A stretch of 64,000 nt of DNA, taken from the NCBI GenBank assembly GCA_047921455.1, contig JBLRWC010000006.1:1-64000 (forward strand), read 5' to 3'. Both the position numbers and the translations under genes were made by a program. The notes beneath the pieces were generated by a model. It ran no database searches. It was not told the origin of the DNA and saw only the letters and a program-made list of their open reading frames with translations. Source of the DNA: XN24 sp047921455 (GTDB taxonomy: Bacteria > Pseudomonadota > Gammaproteobacteria > Steroidobacterales > XN24). Of the stretch, positions 24,300 to 32,447 are shown piece by piece (position 1 is the first letter of the stretch; every line of letters starts with the position of its first letter).

Positions 24300-25784
24300 A
24301 TGAAACAACTCTGGATCGCACTTGTTGCATGCCACCTGATTCTGATCGCGCCCGTTTTTGCCGAAGCTTCGGACGCAGCAGATGCACGGGCTACGGTCGA
24401 AGCCGTCTATGTCGTTTTCGCCCAAGGCAATATGGACGCCTTCGCAGCCCTGATGTCACCAGGAATCGTCTGGAACGAGGCCGAGGGGAATCCCTATGCC
24501 GACCTGAACCCCTACATCGGTCCCGAGGCCGTGATGTCCCGTTTGATGGCACGCTTGGTCAGCGAATGGGAAGACATCAGCGTCACACCGCAGGAGTACG
24601 TCGTCGAAGGCGATCGCGTCGTGGTGTTCGGCCGTTACAAGGAGACCTGGAAAGCCACCGGCAGGACGCTCGACATCCCGTTCGTCCATTCATGGACGGT
24701 GAATGACGGCAAGCTCGTCGCATTCCAGCAATACACTGACACCGCCGCATTGGTGGAGACGATGGGCCAACGCCCCGGCATCGCTGGCCGGGAGGAACAG
24801 GCACAAGCCTACGAGCAAATCGCCTTGTTCCCCGCCGATCGCTCCCTGGTGCGTCCCGAAGACGGCGTCATGCTGGACGACGGCACGCTGCTGATTGCCG
24901 ACCAGGTGCATGGCCTGGTGGCGCTTAACCCGGAAGGAGCGAAGCGGCCGTTCGGCGATTTCGCGGCAGCCGGATACGTGCACGAGCCGCCCGAGCGCAG
25001 TGCCGGCCCGAACGGCGTGGCCATGGAACCGGACGGCATCCACGTGCTGGTGGCCGACATCCTGACCGGGGCCATTTACCGCATCAACACCGAAACCGAG
25101 CGGGTGGTTCGCATTTACCAGCATGAATTCGGCGCCAACTCGGCCCGGCGCGACAGCAGCGGTGCGGTCTGGTTTACCCAGTCGACCCGCAACCGTGCCG
25201 GTCCCGATTCCGAAGCCCAAATGTTCGCCGCGGTCGACATGCGATCACTCGACGGCGCCCTGTTCCGTCTGCCGCCGCCGGCCGATGGCAGCACCGCAGC
25301 CGTGGCCGAACTCAAGCTGTCCGGGCTGGGCTTCGGCAACGGCGTGGCAATCGACGAGGCGCGCGGCCAGATCTATGTCGCCGAAACCATGGCCAACCGG
25401 ATCGTCGGCTACCGGCTTTCTGTGGCCGACGGTACTTTGTCCGAAGGCCGCGTAGTGGCCGAATTACCGACCCCGGACAACATCGAACTCGATGCCGCCG
25501 GGCGCCTGTGGGTCGCCTCGCCGATTGCCAACGCCCTGCTGGTCGTCGATCCCGATTCGGGTGGATGGTCCACGGCCTTTCATCCGCAGACGCCCGAGCA
25601 CCAGCAGCTCATGGTCGAGTGGCAGCGGCGCATGCAAAGTGGCGAGTCACGCCTGGAACTGTTCGGCCCGGACATGTGGGCGCCGCTGCCCGGCCTGTTC
25701 ACCGGGCTGATCCTGACCCATGAGGGCGGTCCCATCTACCTGACCGGGCTGGGCGATACGCTGGTGAAGCTGGAGCGCCGCTGA
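24300..25784 (+). CDS. Secreted SnoaL-like / SMP-30 beta-propeller fusion
   Basis: A 494-residue protein. The signal peptide is MKQLWIALVACHLILIAPVFA, followed by EASDAADA. Residues about 28-150 form a SnoaL/NTF2-like domain (VEAVYVVFAQGNMDAFAALM, PYIGPEAVMSRLM, VHSWTVNDGKLVAFQQYTD). From about residue 165 the sequence is an SMP-30/gluconolactonase/LRE-like propeller: RPEDGVMLDDGTLLIAD, GPNGVAMEPDGIHVLVAD, GFGNGVAIDEARGQIYVAE and TPDNIELDAAGRLWVAS, with regular spacing of the blades. SMP-30 proteins are lactone hydrolases. An exported pairing with a SnoaL domain is unusual. AAGGAA precedes the ATG. Substrate unknown. Confidence 0.8.
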   Translation: MKQLWIALVACHLILIAPVFAEASDAADARATVEAVYVVFAQGNMDAFAALMSPGIVWNEAEGNPYADLNPYIGPEAVMSRLMARLVSEWEDISVTPQEYVVEGDRVVVFGRYKETWKATGRTLDIPFVHSWTVNDGKLVAFQQYTDTAALVETMGQRPGIAGREEQAQAYEQIALFPADRSLVRPEDGVMLDDGTLLIADQVHGLVALNPEGAKRPFGDFAAAGYVHEPPERSAGPNGVAMEPDGIHVLVADILTGAIYRINTETERVVRIYQHEFGANSARRDSSGAVWFTQSTRNRAGPDSEAQMFAAVDMRSLDGALFRLPPPADGSTAAVAELKLSGLGFGNGVAIDEARGQIYVAETMANRIVGYRLSVADGTLSEGRVVAELPTPDNIELDAAGRLWVASPIANALLVVDPDSGGWSTAFHPQTPEHQQLMVEWQRRMQSGESRLELFGPDMWAPLPGLFTGLILTHEGGPIYLTGLGDTLVKLERR

Positions 25785-25813
25785 TGAGCGACGGGATCAA
25801 GGCGGGCTAAGGG

Positions 25814-26251
25814 TCAGCTCGTCAAATGAACGATGTCGAACACGCCGAATATCCTGAAATCGCGCCAGTCGGTGGTCGCGATTTGCTTGATGCCAGCGCT
25901 GTGATAATTGGCGGCAAGCAGGGTATCGAGAACGCGTTTGCGCCCCAGTCGGTGCCGTTGCATCCAGTCGACGAAAAGCGGAAAAGAATGCTGCGTCGGC
26001 TCGACGATGCGACATTCGCGTGCATGCCACCATTGACTGCAGATCTCCAGCGCATCACCCATGTCGAGAGGCTGGGAGAAACGCCGGGGGTCGGTGACGA
26101 CATGCGCAAACTCGCCCAGAATCTGCGCGCAGATCGCGGCGCTCGATTCCTTGCCTCGGATGCCGGTTTCAAACAGTTGCAGGCAGGCCGCATGGGCAGG
26201 ATGCTCGCGGATCGTCAGGCCGACCAGAAAGCTGGTATCCAGCCCGATCAC
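25814..26251 (-). CDS. vapC: PIN-domain toxin, VapC family
   Basis: A 145-residue PIN-domain ribonuclease. The four acidic positions of the metal site are visible as Asp5 (GLDTSF), Glu47 (ILGEFAH), Asp109 (VLDTLLAA) and Asp128 (TTDWRDF). VapC toxins cleave tRNA or rRNA. The start overlaps the stop of the antitoxin gene by four bases, as usual for vapBC operons. Confidence 0.9.
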   Translation of the reverse strand: MIGLDTSFLVGLTIREHPAHAACLQLFETGIRGKESSAAICAQILGEFAHVVTDPRRFSQPLDMGDALEICSQWWHARECRIVEPTQHSFPLFVDWMQRHRLGRKRVLDTLLAANYHSAGIKQIATTDWRDFRIFGVFDIVHLTS

Positions 26252-26487
26252 GAATCGGGATCCAGCATTTCGTCGAGCAGGTCATCGGCGGCGGTCAGCG
26301 GACGAAGCACCCGGCCGGCCGAGCGTGGCCGGAATGCGGCCAGGTCGCTGACCGGACGGAGCCGTTCGCGGCGATACAGCTCCATGGCTTCGCGGATCAG
26401 TTCCGAGGTGGGCCGCCCGGCCGATTTCGAAGCAGCCTGAAACTGTGCGTAGACGGGCTCAGATACATTGATGGTAATGGTTTTCAT
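26248..26487 (-). CDS. vapB: Ribbon-helix-helix antitoxin of the VapC pair
   Basis: A 79-residue antitoxin. The N-terminal ribbon-helix-helix reads MKTITINVSEPVYAQFQAAS followed by GRPTSELIREAMELYRRER. The C-terminal tail is acidic (DDLLDEMLDPDS) and would wrap the toxin. It would repress its own promoter. The start codon lies only 12 bases from the start of the divergent peptidase gene, so the regulatory region must overlap coding sequence on one or both sides. Confidence 0.85.
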   Translation of the reverse strand: MKTITINVSEPVYAQFQAASKSAGRPTSELIREAMELYRRERLRPVSDLAAFRPRSAGRVLRPLTAADDLLDEMLDPDS

Positions 26488-26497
26488 AAAGGTATTT

Positions 26498-26509
26498 TAA
26501 TGTATATTA
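26498..26509. promoter_or_regulatory. Near-palindrome over the divergent vapB/peptidase start (possible VapB operator)
   Basis: TAATGTATATTA matches its own reverse complement at 10 of 12 positions and covers the peptidase ATG (26500). It sits in the only AT-rich stretch between the two genes. Ribbon-helix-helix antitoxins bind such short palindromes, so repression of both genes from one site is plausible. Confidence 0.35.
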
Positions 26510-27486
26510 TTCCGTCTCACAAACTCTCAGCCGATTATCTCGATTACTCCAGCGCGCCCGATCAGGTCACCGGTGGTGTGCGCCACATTCCGATCACGAC
26601 GCCCAAAGGCGAATTTTCGGTCTGGGTCAAGCGCGTCGGCAACAATCCGAACATCCGCCTGTTGCTGCTGCACGGCGGCCCGGGCGCGACACACGAGCCT
26701 TACGAATGCTTCGACGGCTATCTGCCGGCCGAGGGTATCGAGTACATCTATTACGACCAGCATGACTCGTATTACAGCGACCAGCCCAAGGACCCGGATC
26801 TGTGGACCATCGAGCATTTCGTCGACGAGGTCGAGCAGGTGCGCCGGGCGCTGGGACTGAACAGGGACAACTTCTTTCTCTTTGGCCAGTCCTGGGGCGG
26901 CATGCTCGCCCTCGAATATGCGCTGGCGCACCAGCAACATCTCAAGGGACTGGTCATCTCGAACATGGTTTCGGACGTCCGCACCTATAACCGGTATGCC
27001 CAGGAGGTGCTCGGCCCGCAGATGCCGCCGGAGGTCCTGGCAGAGATTCAGCACCTTGAGCGCGAGGAGGAGTACGAAAACCCGCGCTACGAAGAGCTGC
27101 TGATGCAGCACCACTACACCGAGCACGTGCTGCGCATGCCGCTGGATGAATGGCCCGACTCGATCATGCGTACCTTCAAGCATCTGAACAAGAGTCTCTA
27201 CGTGCACATGCAGGGCTACAGCGAGTTCGGCATGACGCCCAACGCCACCCTGGGTGATTGGAACCGCTCGGCCGACCTGCCGAAGATTGAAGTGCCCACG
27301 CTCACCATCGGCGCGGCGCACGACACCATGGATCCCAAGCACATGGAGTGGATGGCCGGCCGGGTCCAGCGTGGTCGTTATCTGCACTGCCCGAACGGCA
27401 GCCACCTGGCGCAATACGACGATCCGCAGCATTTTTTTCCTGGACTGGTGCAGTTCCTGCGAGATGTGCACGGCGGACAGTTCTGA
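26500..27486 (+). CDS. Proline iminopeptidase-like alpha/beta hydrolase
   Basis: A 328-residue serine hydrolase of the prolyl aminopeptidase (S33) group. HGGPG at 58-62 forms the oxyanion loop, and the nucleophile elbow GQSWGG carries Ser131. The probable acid is in AAHDTMDPK near 280, and the His is in PNGSHLAQYDD near 305. These enzymes release N-terminal proline from peptides or hydrolyse amides and esters; the substrate is not determined. AAAGG six bases before ATG is a fair ribosome-binding site. The gene is divergent from vapBC with a 12-base gap. No signal peptide, so cytoplasmic. Confidence 0.88.
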   Translation: MYIIPSHKLSADYLDYSSAPDQVTGGVRHIPITTPKGEFSVWVKRVGNNPNIRLLLLHGGPGATHEPYECFDGYLPAEGIEYIYYDQHDSYYSDQPKDPDLWTIEHFVDEVEQVRRALGLNRDNFFLFGQSWGGMLALEYALAHQQHLKGLVISNMVSDVRTYNRYAQEVLGPQMPPEVLAEIQHLEREEEYENPRYEELLMQHHYTEHVLRMPLDEWPDSIMRTFKHLNKSLYVHMQGYSEFGMTPNATLGDWNRSADLPKIEVPTLTIGAAHDTMDPKHMEWMAGRVQRGRYLHCPNGSHLAQYDDPQHFFPGLVQFLRDVHGGQF

Positions 27487-27547
27487 GGCTGCGGGCGCGT
27501 TGTCTTCGCACGCAAGATTTTTTCGTTTTACAAATCGGGAGTAGCAA

Positions 27548-28309
27548 ATGGACCTGGAACTTGCCGGCAAGGTTGCACTGGTCACCGGCGCGAGTCGCGG
27601 TATCGGGCGGGCCATCGCCGAAGGGTTGGCGGCCGAAGGCGCGCGGCTCGTCATCGCAGCACGTGGCGCCGAAGCGCTCGATGAGACTAGGCACGCGCTC
27701 GAAGCCACTGGCGCCGAGGTGCTGGCCGTGCCGGCGGATGTCGGCGATGACGCCAGTGTGGCATCGCTTGTGGCCCAAGCCCGCGAGCATTTCGGAACGA
27801 TCGATATTCTCATCAGCAACGCCTCGGCGCTGGCCGTGACAGGGGATCGGGCAAGCTGGGACGCCAGTCTCAACGTGGACGTGATGGGCGCGGTCCGGCT
27901 GGTCGAGGCGGTGCTGCCGCTGATGCGTGACGCGGGTGGCGGTACGATACTGCTCGTGTCATCGATCTCGTCGATCGAGGCCGTGCCCATGCCGGACTTC
28001 GGCTACACCGCTGCCAAGGCCGCCCTGAATGCCTTCGCCAAAAAACTGGCGGTGGTCGAGGGATCGCACGGCATCAGGGCGAATGCCCTCCTGCCCGGCT
28101 CGATCGAGTTTCCCGGCGGTGGCTGGGAGATGATGCGCCAGAACGAGCCCGCGATTTATGAAATGGTCCGCCAGAGCATCCCGGCGGGGCGGCTCGGGAC
28201 GCCGCAGGAGGTGGCCGAAGCCGCGGTGTGGGTGGTTTCGCCGCGGGCCGGGTGGGTCAATGGCGCCGCGCTGGTCGTGGATGGTGGGCAGTCCAAGGCG
28301 ATCCGCTGA
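27548..28309 (+). CDS. SDR family oxidoreductase
   Basis: A 253-residue classical SDR with TGASRGIG at 13-20, the NAG-equivalent SNAS near 90-93, the catalytic Ser in LVSSISS near 137-142, and Tyr153/Lys157 in GYTAAKAA. AARGAE after the second strand suggests NADP(H). It follows the peptidase gene in the same direction after 61 bases. Substrate unknown. Confidence 0.9.
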   Translation: MDLELAGKVALVTGASRGIGRAIAEGLAAEGARLVIAARGAEALDETRHALEATGAEVLAVPADVGDDASVASLVAQAREHFGTIDILISNASALAVTGDRASWDASLNVDVMGAVRLVEAVLPLMRDAGGGTILLVSSISSIEAVPMPDFGYTAAKAALNAFAKKLAVVEGSHGIRANALLPGSIEFPGGGWEMMRQNEPAIYEMVRQSIPAGRLGTPQEVAEAAVWVVSPRAGWVNGAALVVDGGQSKAIR

Positions 28310-28329
28310 ACCGGCGCATCTTGTAGTGA

Positions 28330-28343
28330 TTGACAATGCGCAT
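28330..28343. promoter_or_regulatory. Promoter/operator-like site before ccdAB
   Basis: A perfect TTGACA (28330-28335) abuts a perfect 8-base palindrome ATGCGCAT (28336-28343), about 55 bases before the ccdA-like start. No good -10 lies at 17-base spacing; CATAAT at 28341 is too close. Treated as a candidate autoregulatory site only. Confidence 0.3.
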
Positions 28344-28395
28344 AATGGACCCTCATGGTTCAGGCTCACGATTGTAGGGGAGATGGGTCCTGCCG

Positions 28396-28644
28396 GTGAA
28401 CACACGAACCTCGACGGGCAAGCGCCGCAGCGTCAATCTCACCATTCGCGAGGAGGTGATGGAGGCTGCCAAGGCACTCGAACTGAATGCTTCGCGAGCC
28501 GCGGAGGCGGGCATCATCGAGGCGATCAGGCAAGCACGCACCGAGTCCTGGCGCAGGGACAACGAGGCCGCCATCGAGGCGCACAACGCGCGCGTGGAGA
28601 AGGACGGCGTTCTCCTGACGCCAGACTGGACGGTTCAGGACTAG
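28396..28644 (+). CDS. ccdA: CcdA-like antitoxin
   Basis: An 82-residue antitoxin with a GTG start. The N-terminal ribbon-helix-helix reads KRRSVNLTIREEVMEAAKAL. The central part is NASRAAEAGIIEAIRQ, and the C-terminal toxin-binding segment RRDNEAAIEAHNARVEKDGV is typical of CcdA (WxxEN...I..yN..vE..G). Its stop TAG overlaps the start of the toxin gene by one base (TAGTG). Confidence 0.88.
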   Translation: MNTRTSTGKRRSVNLTIREEVMEAAKALELNASRAAEAGIIEAIRQARTESWRRDNEAAIEAHNARVEKDGVLLTPDWTVQD

Positions 28645-28952
28645 TGGCGCACTTGGATGTCTACCGCTTCGCGGCCAAGGCCGCGCCGCTGGTCGTCGAT
28701 GTGCAGGCCGATGTCCTGGAGGATCTCGCGAGCCGTGTCGTCGTGCCGCTTGTGCCGGTCCGGACTGCCAGCAACGAGGCGCTGCCGCGACTGAAACCGC
28801 GCATAGTCGTCGAGGGGAAGAGCTATCCACTGATGACGACGGACATCGCGGCACTGCCTCGCACACACCTCGGACCCCGTGTCGGCAATATCGAAGCCGC
28901 GCATCGCGACGACATCATCAACGCCCTTGACTTCCTGTCCGTCGGCTTCTGA
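28644..28952 (+). CDS. ccdB: CcdB-like gyrase-poison toxin
   Basis: A 102-residue protein, the normal CcdB length, with a GTG start at 28644. The frame reads VAHLDVYRF at the start, LVVDVQADVLEDLASRVVVP in the middle, MTTDIAALPRTHLG, and ends DDIINALDFLSVGF. The last three residues of E. coli CcdB (WGI) contact gyrase; the end here is VGF, so gyrase poisoning is likely but not certain. The pair sits directly before the TPR-deleted array paralog. Confidence 0.88.
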   Translation: MAHLDVYRFAAKAAPLVVDVQADVLEDLASRVVVPLVPVRTASNEALPRLKPRIVVEGKSYPLMTTDIAALPRTHLGPRVGNIEAAHRDDIINALDFLSVGF

Positions 28953-28978
28953 ACCATCAACAGGCGAATCTTCCGCAA

Positions 28979-30136
28979 ATGAAACTGTTCGCCGAACTCA
29001 AGCGCCGCAACGTCTTCCGCGTGGCGCTGTTCTACGTGGTGAGCGCGTGGCTGATCATCGAGGTGGCCGAGACCGTGCTGCCGCTGTTCGATGTGCCCGA
29101 CGGTGTGCTGCGCGGGTTGGTGGTGCTATTGGTGATCGGGCTGGTGCCGGCGCTCGGCCTGTCGTGGATTTACGAAATCACCCCCGAGGGTATCAAGCGC
29201 GATGCCGATCTGTCTGACCCCGACCTGCACAACCCTCACACCGGCCGGAAGCTCAACTGGGCGACGCTGGTGGTGGCGGTGCTGGCCATTGGCTTCCTTG
29301 CAGTCGACCGGATGACTCCGGCGCCGCCACAAGTCGTTGCGCCTGAGCCGGCGGCGACTCCGCCGACGGTATCCGCTGCCGAGACCGAGGTACTCGATGC
29401 ATCAATCGCGGTCCTGCCGTTCACCGACCTGTCGCCGGGCGCAGACCAGGAGTACTTCTCCGATGGCATGGCCGAGGAGATCCTCAATGCACTGGTGCGG
29501 GTCAAGGGACTCAAGGTCGCGTCCCGCACCTCGTCGTTTGGCTTCAAGGGGCAGGAGAGCCTCGGCATGCCCGTGATCGCCGAGCGGCTGGCCGTGCGCC
29601 ACGTGCTGGAGGGCAGCGTGCGTCGTGCCGGCAACAACCTGCGCATCACCGCGCAGTTGATCGATACGCGGGTGGACCGGCACCTGTGGTCCGATACCTT
29701 CGACCGCCCGCTGACCGCGGAAAACGTGTTCGCCATCCAGGAAGAGATCGCCTCGGCGATCGTCGCCGCACTGGTCGATTCGCTCGGCATCGAGATCGCG
29801 GACGAGGTCCGGCTTGCCCAGCCGACCGAGAACCTGACGGCCTACGACGACCTCGACGGAGACCATGCCGAACTGCTGGCGGAATTGCTGGAACTTCACA
29901 GCGCGAGACCTGCCGACGCCACCTCTTACCTGGCCCTGTTGCTTGTCCCGCTAGGGGCGTTCGACATGCTGCCTGAGTATGCAATGCTGACCTGGGGGCC
30001 GGAATACGCCGGCTACCGCCGCTCACCGCAATTCCGCAGCTACATGCGCGAGAGCGGCGCCTTCGACTACTGGCGCGATCACGGCTATCCGCCGCAGTGC
30101 CGGCCGCTTGGGCCTGACGATTTTGCGTGCCACTAG
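28979..30136 (+). CDS. Satellite paralog 9: array-type protein lacking its TPR region
   Basis: A 385-residue member of the array family. The N-terminal membrane module (KLFAELKRRNVFRVALFYVV) and the TolB-like domain (SIAVLPFTDLSPGADQEYF to EEIASAIVAALVDSLG) are intact. At PTENLTAYD (near residue 283), where the TPR part should begin, the sequence passes straight to the last 95 or so residues of the family and its double-cysteine tail (GYPPQCRPLGPDDFAC). About 200 residues of TPRs are missing with the frame kept. It could be a functional short form or a decaying copy. It starts 26 bases after ccdB. Confidence 0.8.
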   Translation: MKLFAELKRRNVFRVALFYVVSAWLIIEVAETVLPLFDVPDGVLRGLVVLLVIGLVPALGLSWIYEITPEGIKRDADLSDPDLHNPHTGRKLNWATLVVAVLAIGFLAVDRMTPAPPQVVAPEPAATPPTVSAAETEVLDASIAVLPFTDLSPGADQEYFSDGMAEEILNALVRVKGLKVASRTSSFGFKGQESLGMPVIAERLAVRHVLEGSVRRAGNNLRITAQLIDTRVDRHLWSDTFDRPLTAENVFAIQEEIASAIVAALVDSLGIEIADEVRLAQPTENLTAYDDLDGDHAELLAELLELHSARPADATSYLALLLVPLGAFDMLPEYAMLTWGPEYAGYRRSPQFRSYMRESGAFDYWRDHGYPPQCRPLGPDDFACH

Positions 30137-30311
30137 ACGAAAGTGTTCCTGCGAAATAGCGCCACTGGGCTGCAGTACACTGAGTCCATGCCTGGATCAC
30201 CTGACAATGCGACGCGGCGAAGCAGAGCGCTATGCCGCCGCCTGCAATTGAATTGCGTGCCATGCCTGCCGTACGCTGGGGCGGCGTGAAACTTCCCGAA
30301 AGGGCCGCACC

Positions 30312-32411
30312 ATGAGCGCCAGCACCGGCCTGTGGGCCGAACTCAAGCGTCGCAACGTGTTCCGCGTCGCCGCGGCGTATGCCGTCGCCGCGTGGCTCAT
30401 GCTGCAACTGGCGGATATCCTGCTGGACAATTTCGGCGCCCCGGACTGGGTGTTCAAGTCGCTGCTGGTGTTCCTCGCGGTCGGCTTCATAGTGGCGCTG
30501 TTTCTCTCCTGGGCCTTCGAGCTGACGCCCGAAGGCGTGAAGCGCGCCGCGGAGGTGACGCCGCCGCCCGGCGAGGCGCGCCCACGCAAACCCATTGACG
30601 GCTGGATTATGGCCGGCCTGTTAGTGGTGATCGCCGTCATGGTGGGCGAGCGGGTCTGGTTTGCGGACGGTGGCGATCAGCGGCCGAGTGCTGCGCCAGA
30701 GGCGGCGCTCGAACGTGCCGCCGAGCCGACCGCCACGATGACGATACCGGCCGTGCCTGAAGCCGAACTGGTTCGCGGCATCGGTGTGCTCCCTTTCACG
30801 AATCTCAGCCCCGATCCGGACAATGCGTTCTTCGCGGGCGGTATCCACGAAGAAGTTCTCACGCGCCTGTCGCGCATCGCCGACCTGCGGGTGATCTCGC
30901 GCACCTCGATGGAACGCATCGCGCTGGAGGGGCTGGGAATTCCGGAGATCGGCCGCCGGCTCGGCGTCAGCCATGTACTCGAGGGCAGCGTAAGGCGCGC
31001 CGGGGAGCGGGTGCGCGTGACGGTTCAGCTCATCGAGGCGGCCAGCGACGAGCACCTGTGGGCGGAGAACTACGACCGTACCCTCGACGACGTGTTTGCC
31101 ATCCAGTCGGATATCGCGCTGGCCATCGCCGACCAGTTGCAAGTCGCGCTGAATCCGCAGCAACAGGCCAGCCTCGGGGAACGGCCCACGGACAATGCTG
31201 CGGCGTACGAACTTTTCCTGCGGGCGGTGGACGAGGCGCGCGTCTGGCGGGGCGCGGAGGGGTTTCGCGCCATCATCGGGCTGTTGGAACCGGCGGTTGC
31301 GCTGGATCCGGATTTCCTCGACGCCCGCGTGCGGCTGGTCGAGGCCTATGGCCGCATGGCTTGGCTGGGCGAGGACCCAGGTGGCGAATACGCCGCCAAG
31401 GCGCGCGCACAGCTCGACGAGATCACGCGGCGCTGGCCCGACCGGCCGGAGAGGCGGCTGGCGCAGGGCTACTTCACCTATACCGTCGCAGAGGACTACG
31501 AAAAGTCGCTCGCGGAATTCCGGGCCCTGGAAGCCACCTGGCCGAATGATGCCCGGGTCGGCATCTACGCGGCCGCGAGCCTGAAATGGCTGGGACGGAC
31601 CGAGGACTACCTCGCCGCAGCCCGGCGGGTGCTGGCGCTCGATCCGGAGAACAGCGTCGCGCACGGTGAAGTCTTGATTGCGTTGCGCCAGAGCGCGCGG
31701 GGCGAGGAGGCGATCGAATTCGCCGAGCAGGCGCTGCGCCGCTTCCCGGGCAACCGCTCCATCAGGAGCATGTATCTCATCAGCCTGATGGATGTCCGCG
31801 GCGACTCTGGTCCATTGCTGGCGGCCGGGAGCGCGGACGACGGTGTCGAACTCGGCATGCCTGGGCTGCTGGCCGCCGCGAGATTCTCGGCGGGCGATGT
31901 CGAGGGCGCACTGGAACTGCTCGAGGATGCCGCACGCCGGTCGCCGGGGCCGGCTGCGACAGCGACCTGGGTGCAGGGACTGCGTCTCGCCGGTCGCGAT
32001 GCGGAAGCCGAGGCGCCGGCCCGCGAGGCCTTCGAACAGGCGCGTGCGCAACTCGACAATGCGCCGCCCGAGGGCCCGCAGCGGACCGCGACGGACTTGG
32101 CCCACGCGGCCTGGATTGCCGCGCTGGCCGGCGAGCACGCCACTTCAATCCGCTGGGAACAGATGGCGGGGTCTCTGCCGACGTCTCCCCGCTCCGGGCA
32201 GCAGCAGCTCGATGGCTTGCTTGCCAATGCCGCCCGCTGGCGCGGCGACGTGGATGCAGCGTGGGCGCGGCTGCAGCCCCACATGGAATCCCCCATGGTG
32301 TTCCCGCGAGGACGGCTGCTCGCCCTGAAGCCGTATTTTGACGCCATGTATGGCGCATCGGCTGGGTACCGCGAGTTCATGGCGGAGCTCGAGGCACCCG
32401 AGCCCCGCTAG
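30312..32411 (+). CDS. Satellite paralog 10: membrane-anchored TolB-N/FlgO-like TPR protein
   Basis: A 699-residue protein. The N-terminal module (SASTGLWAELKRRNVFRVAAAYAV, FGAPDWVFKSLL) and TolB domain (ISRTSMERIALEG, SVRRAGERVRV) resemble array copy 8. In the TolB domain, the usual YFADG reads FFAGGIHEEVLTRL. The TPR region is long (EPAVALDPDFLDARVRL, RRVLALDPENSVAHGE), and the protein ends without cysteines (FMAELEAPEPR). It stands alone: 175 bases separate it from paralog 9, and it is convergent with kmo. The 175-base gap shows no recognisable element except GAAAGGG before the start. Confidence 0.85.
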   Translation: MSASTGLWAELKRRNVFRVAAAYAVAAWLMLQLADILLDNFGAPDWVFKSLLVFLAVGFIVALFLSWAFELTPEGVKRAAEVTPPPGEARPRKPIDGWIMAGLLVVIAVMVGERVWFADGGDQRPSAAPEAALERAAEPTATMTIPAVPEAELVRGIGVLPFTNLSPDPDNAFFAGGIHEEVLTRLSRIADLRVISRTSMERIALEGLGIPEIGRRLGVSHVLEGSVRRAGERVRVTVQLIEAASDEHLWAENYDRTLDDVFAIQSDIALAIADQLQVALNPQQQASLGERPTDNAAAYELFLRAVDEARVWRGAEGFRAIIGLLEPAVALDPDFLDARVRLVEAYGRMAWLGEDPGGEYAAKARAQLDEITRRWPDRPERRLAQGYFTYTVAEDYEKSLAEFRALEATWPNDARVGIYAAASLKWLGRTEDYLAAARRVLALDPENSVAHGEVLIALRQSARGEEAIEFAEQALRRFPGNRSIRSMYLISLMDVRGDSGPLLAAGSADDGVELGMPGLLAAARFSAGDVEGALELLEDAARRSPGPAATATWVQGLRLAGRDAEAEAPAREAFEQARAQLDNAPPEGPQRTATDLAHAAWIAALAGEHATSIRWEQMAGSLPTSPRSGQQQLDGLLANAARWRGDVDAAWARLQPHMESPMVFPRGRLLALKPYFDAMYGASAGYREFMAELEAPEPR

Positions 32412-32447
32412 GGGACGCGCGGCAGGGCCTAGCGATGGCCAACCGGG

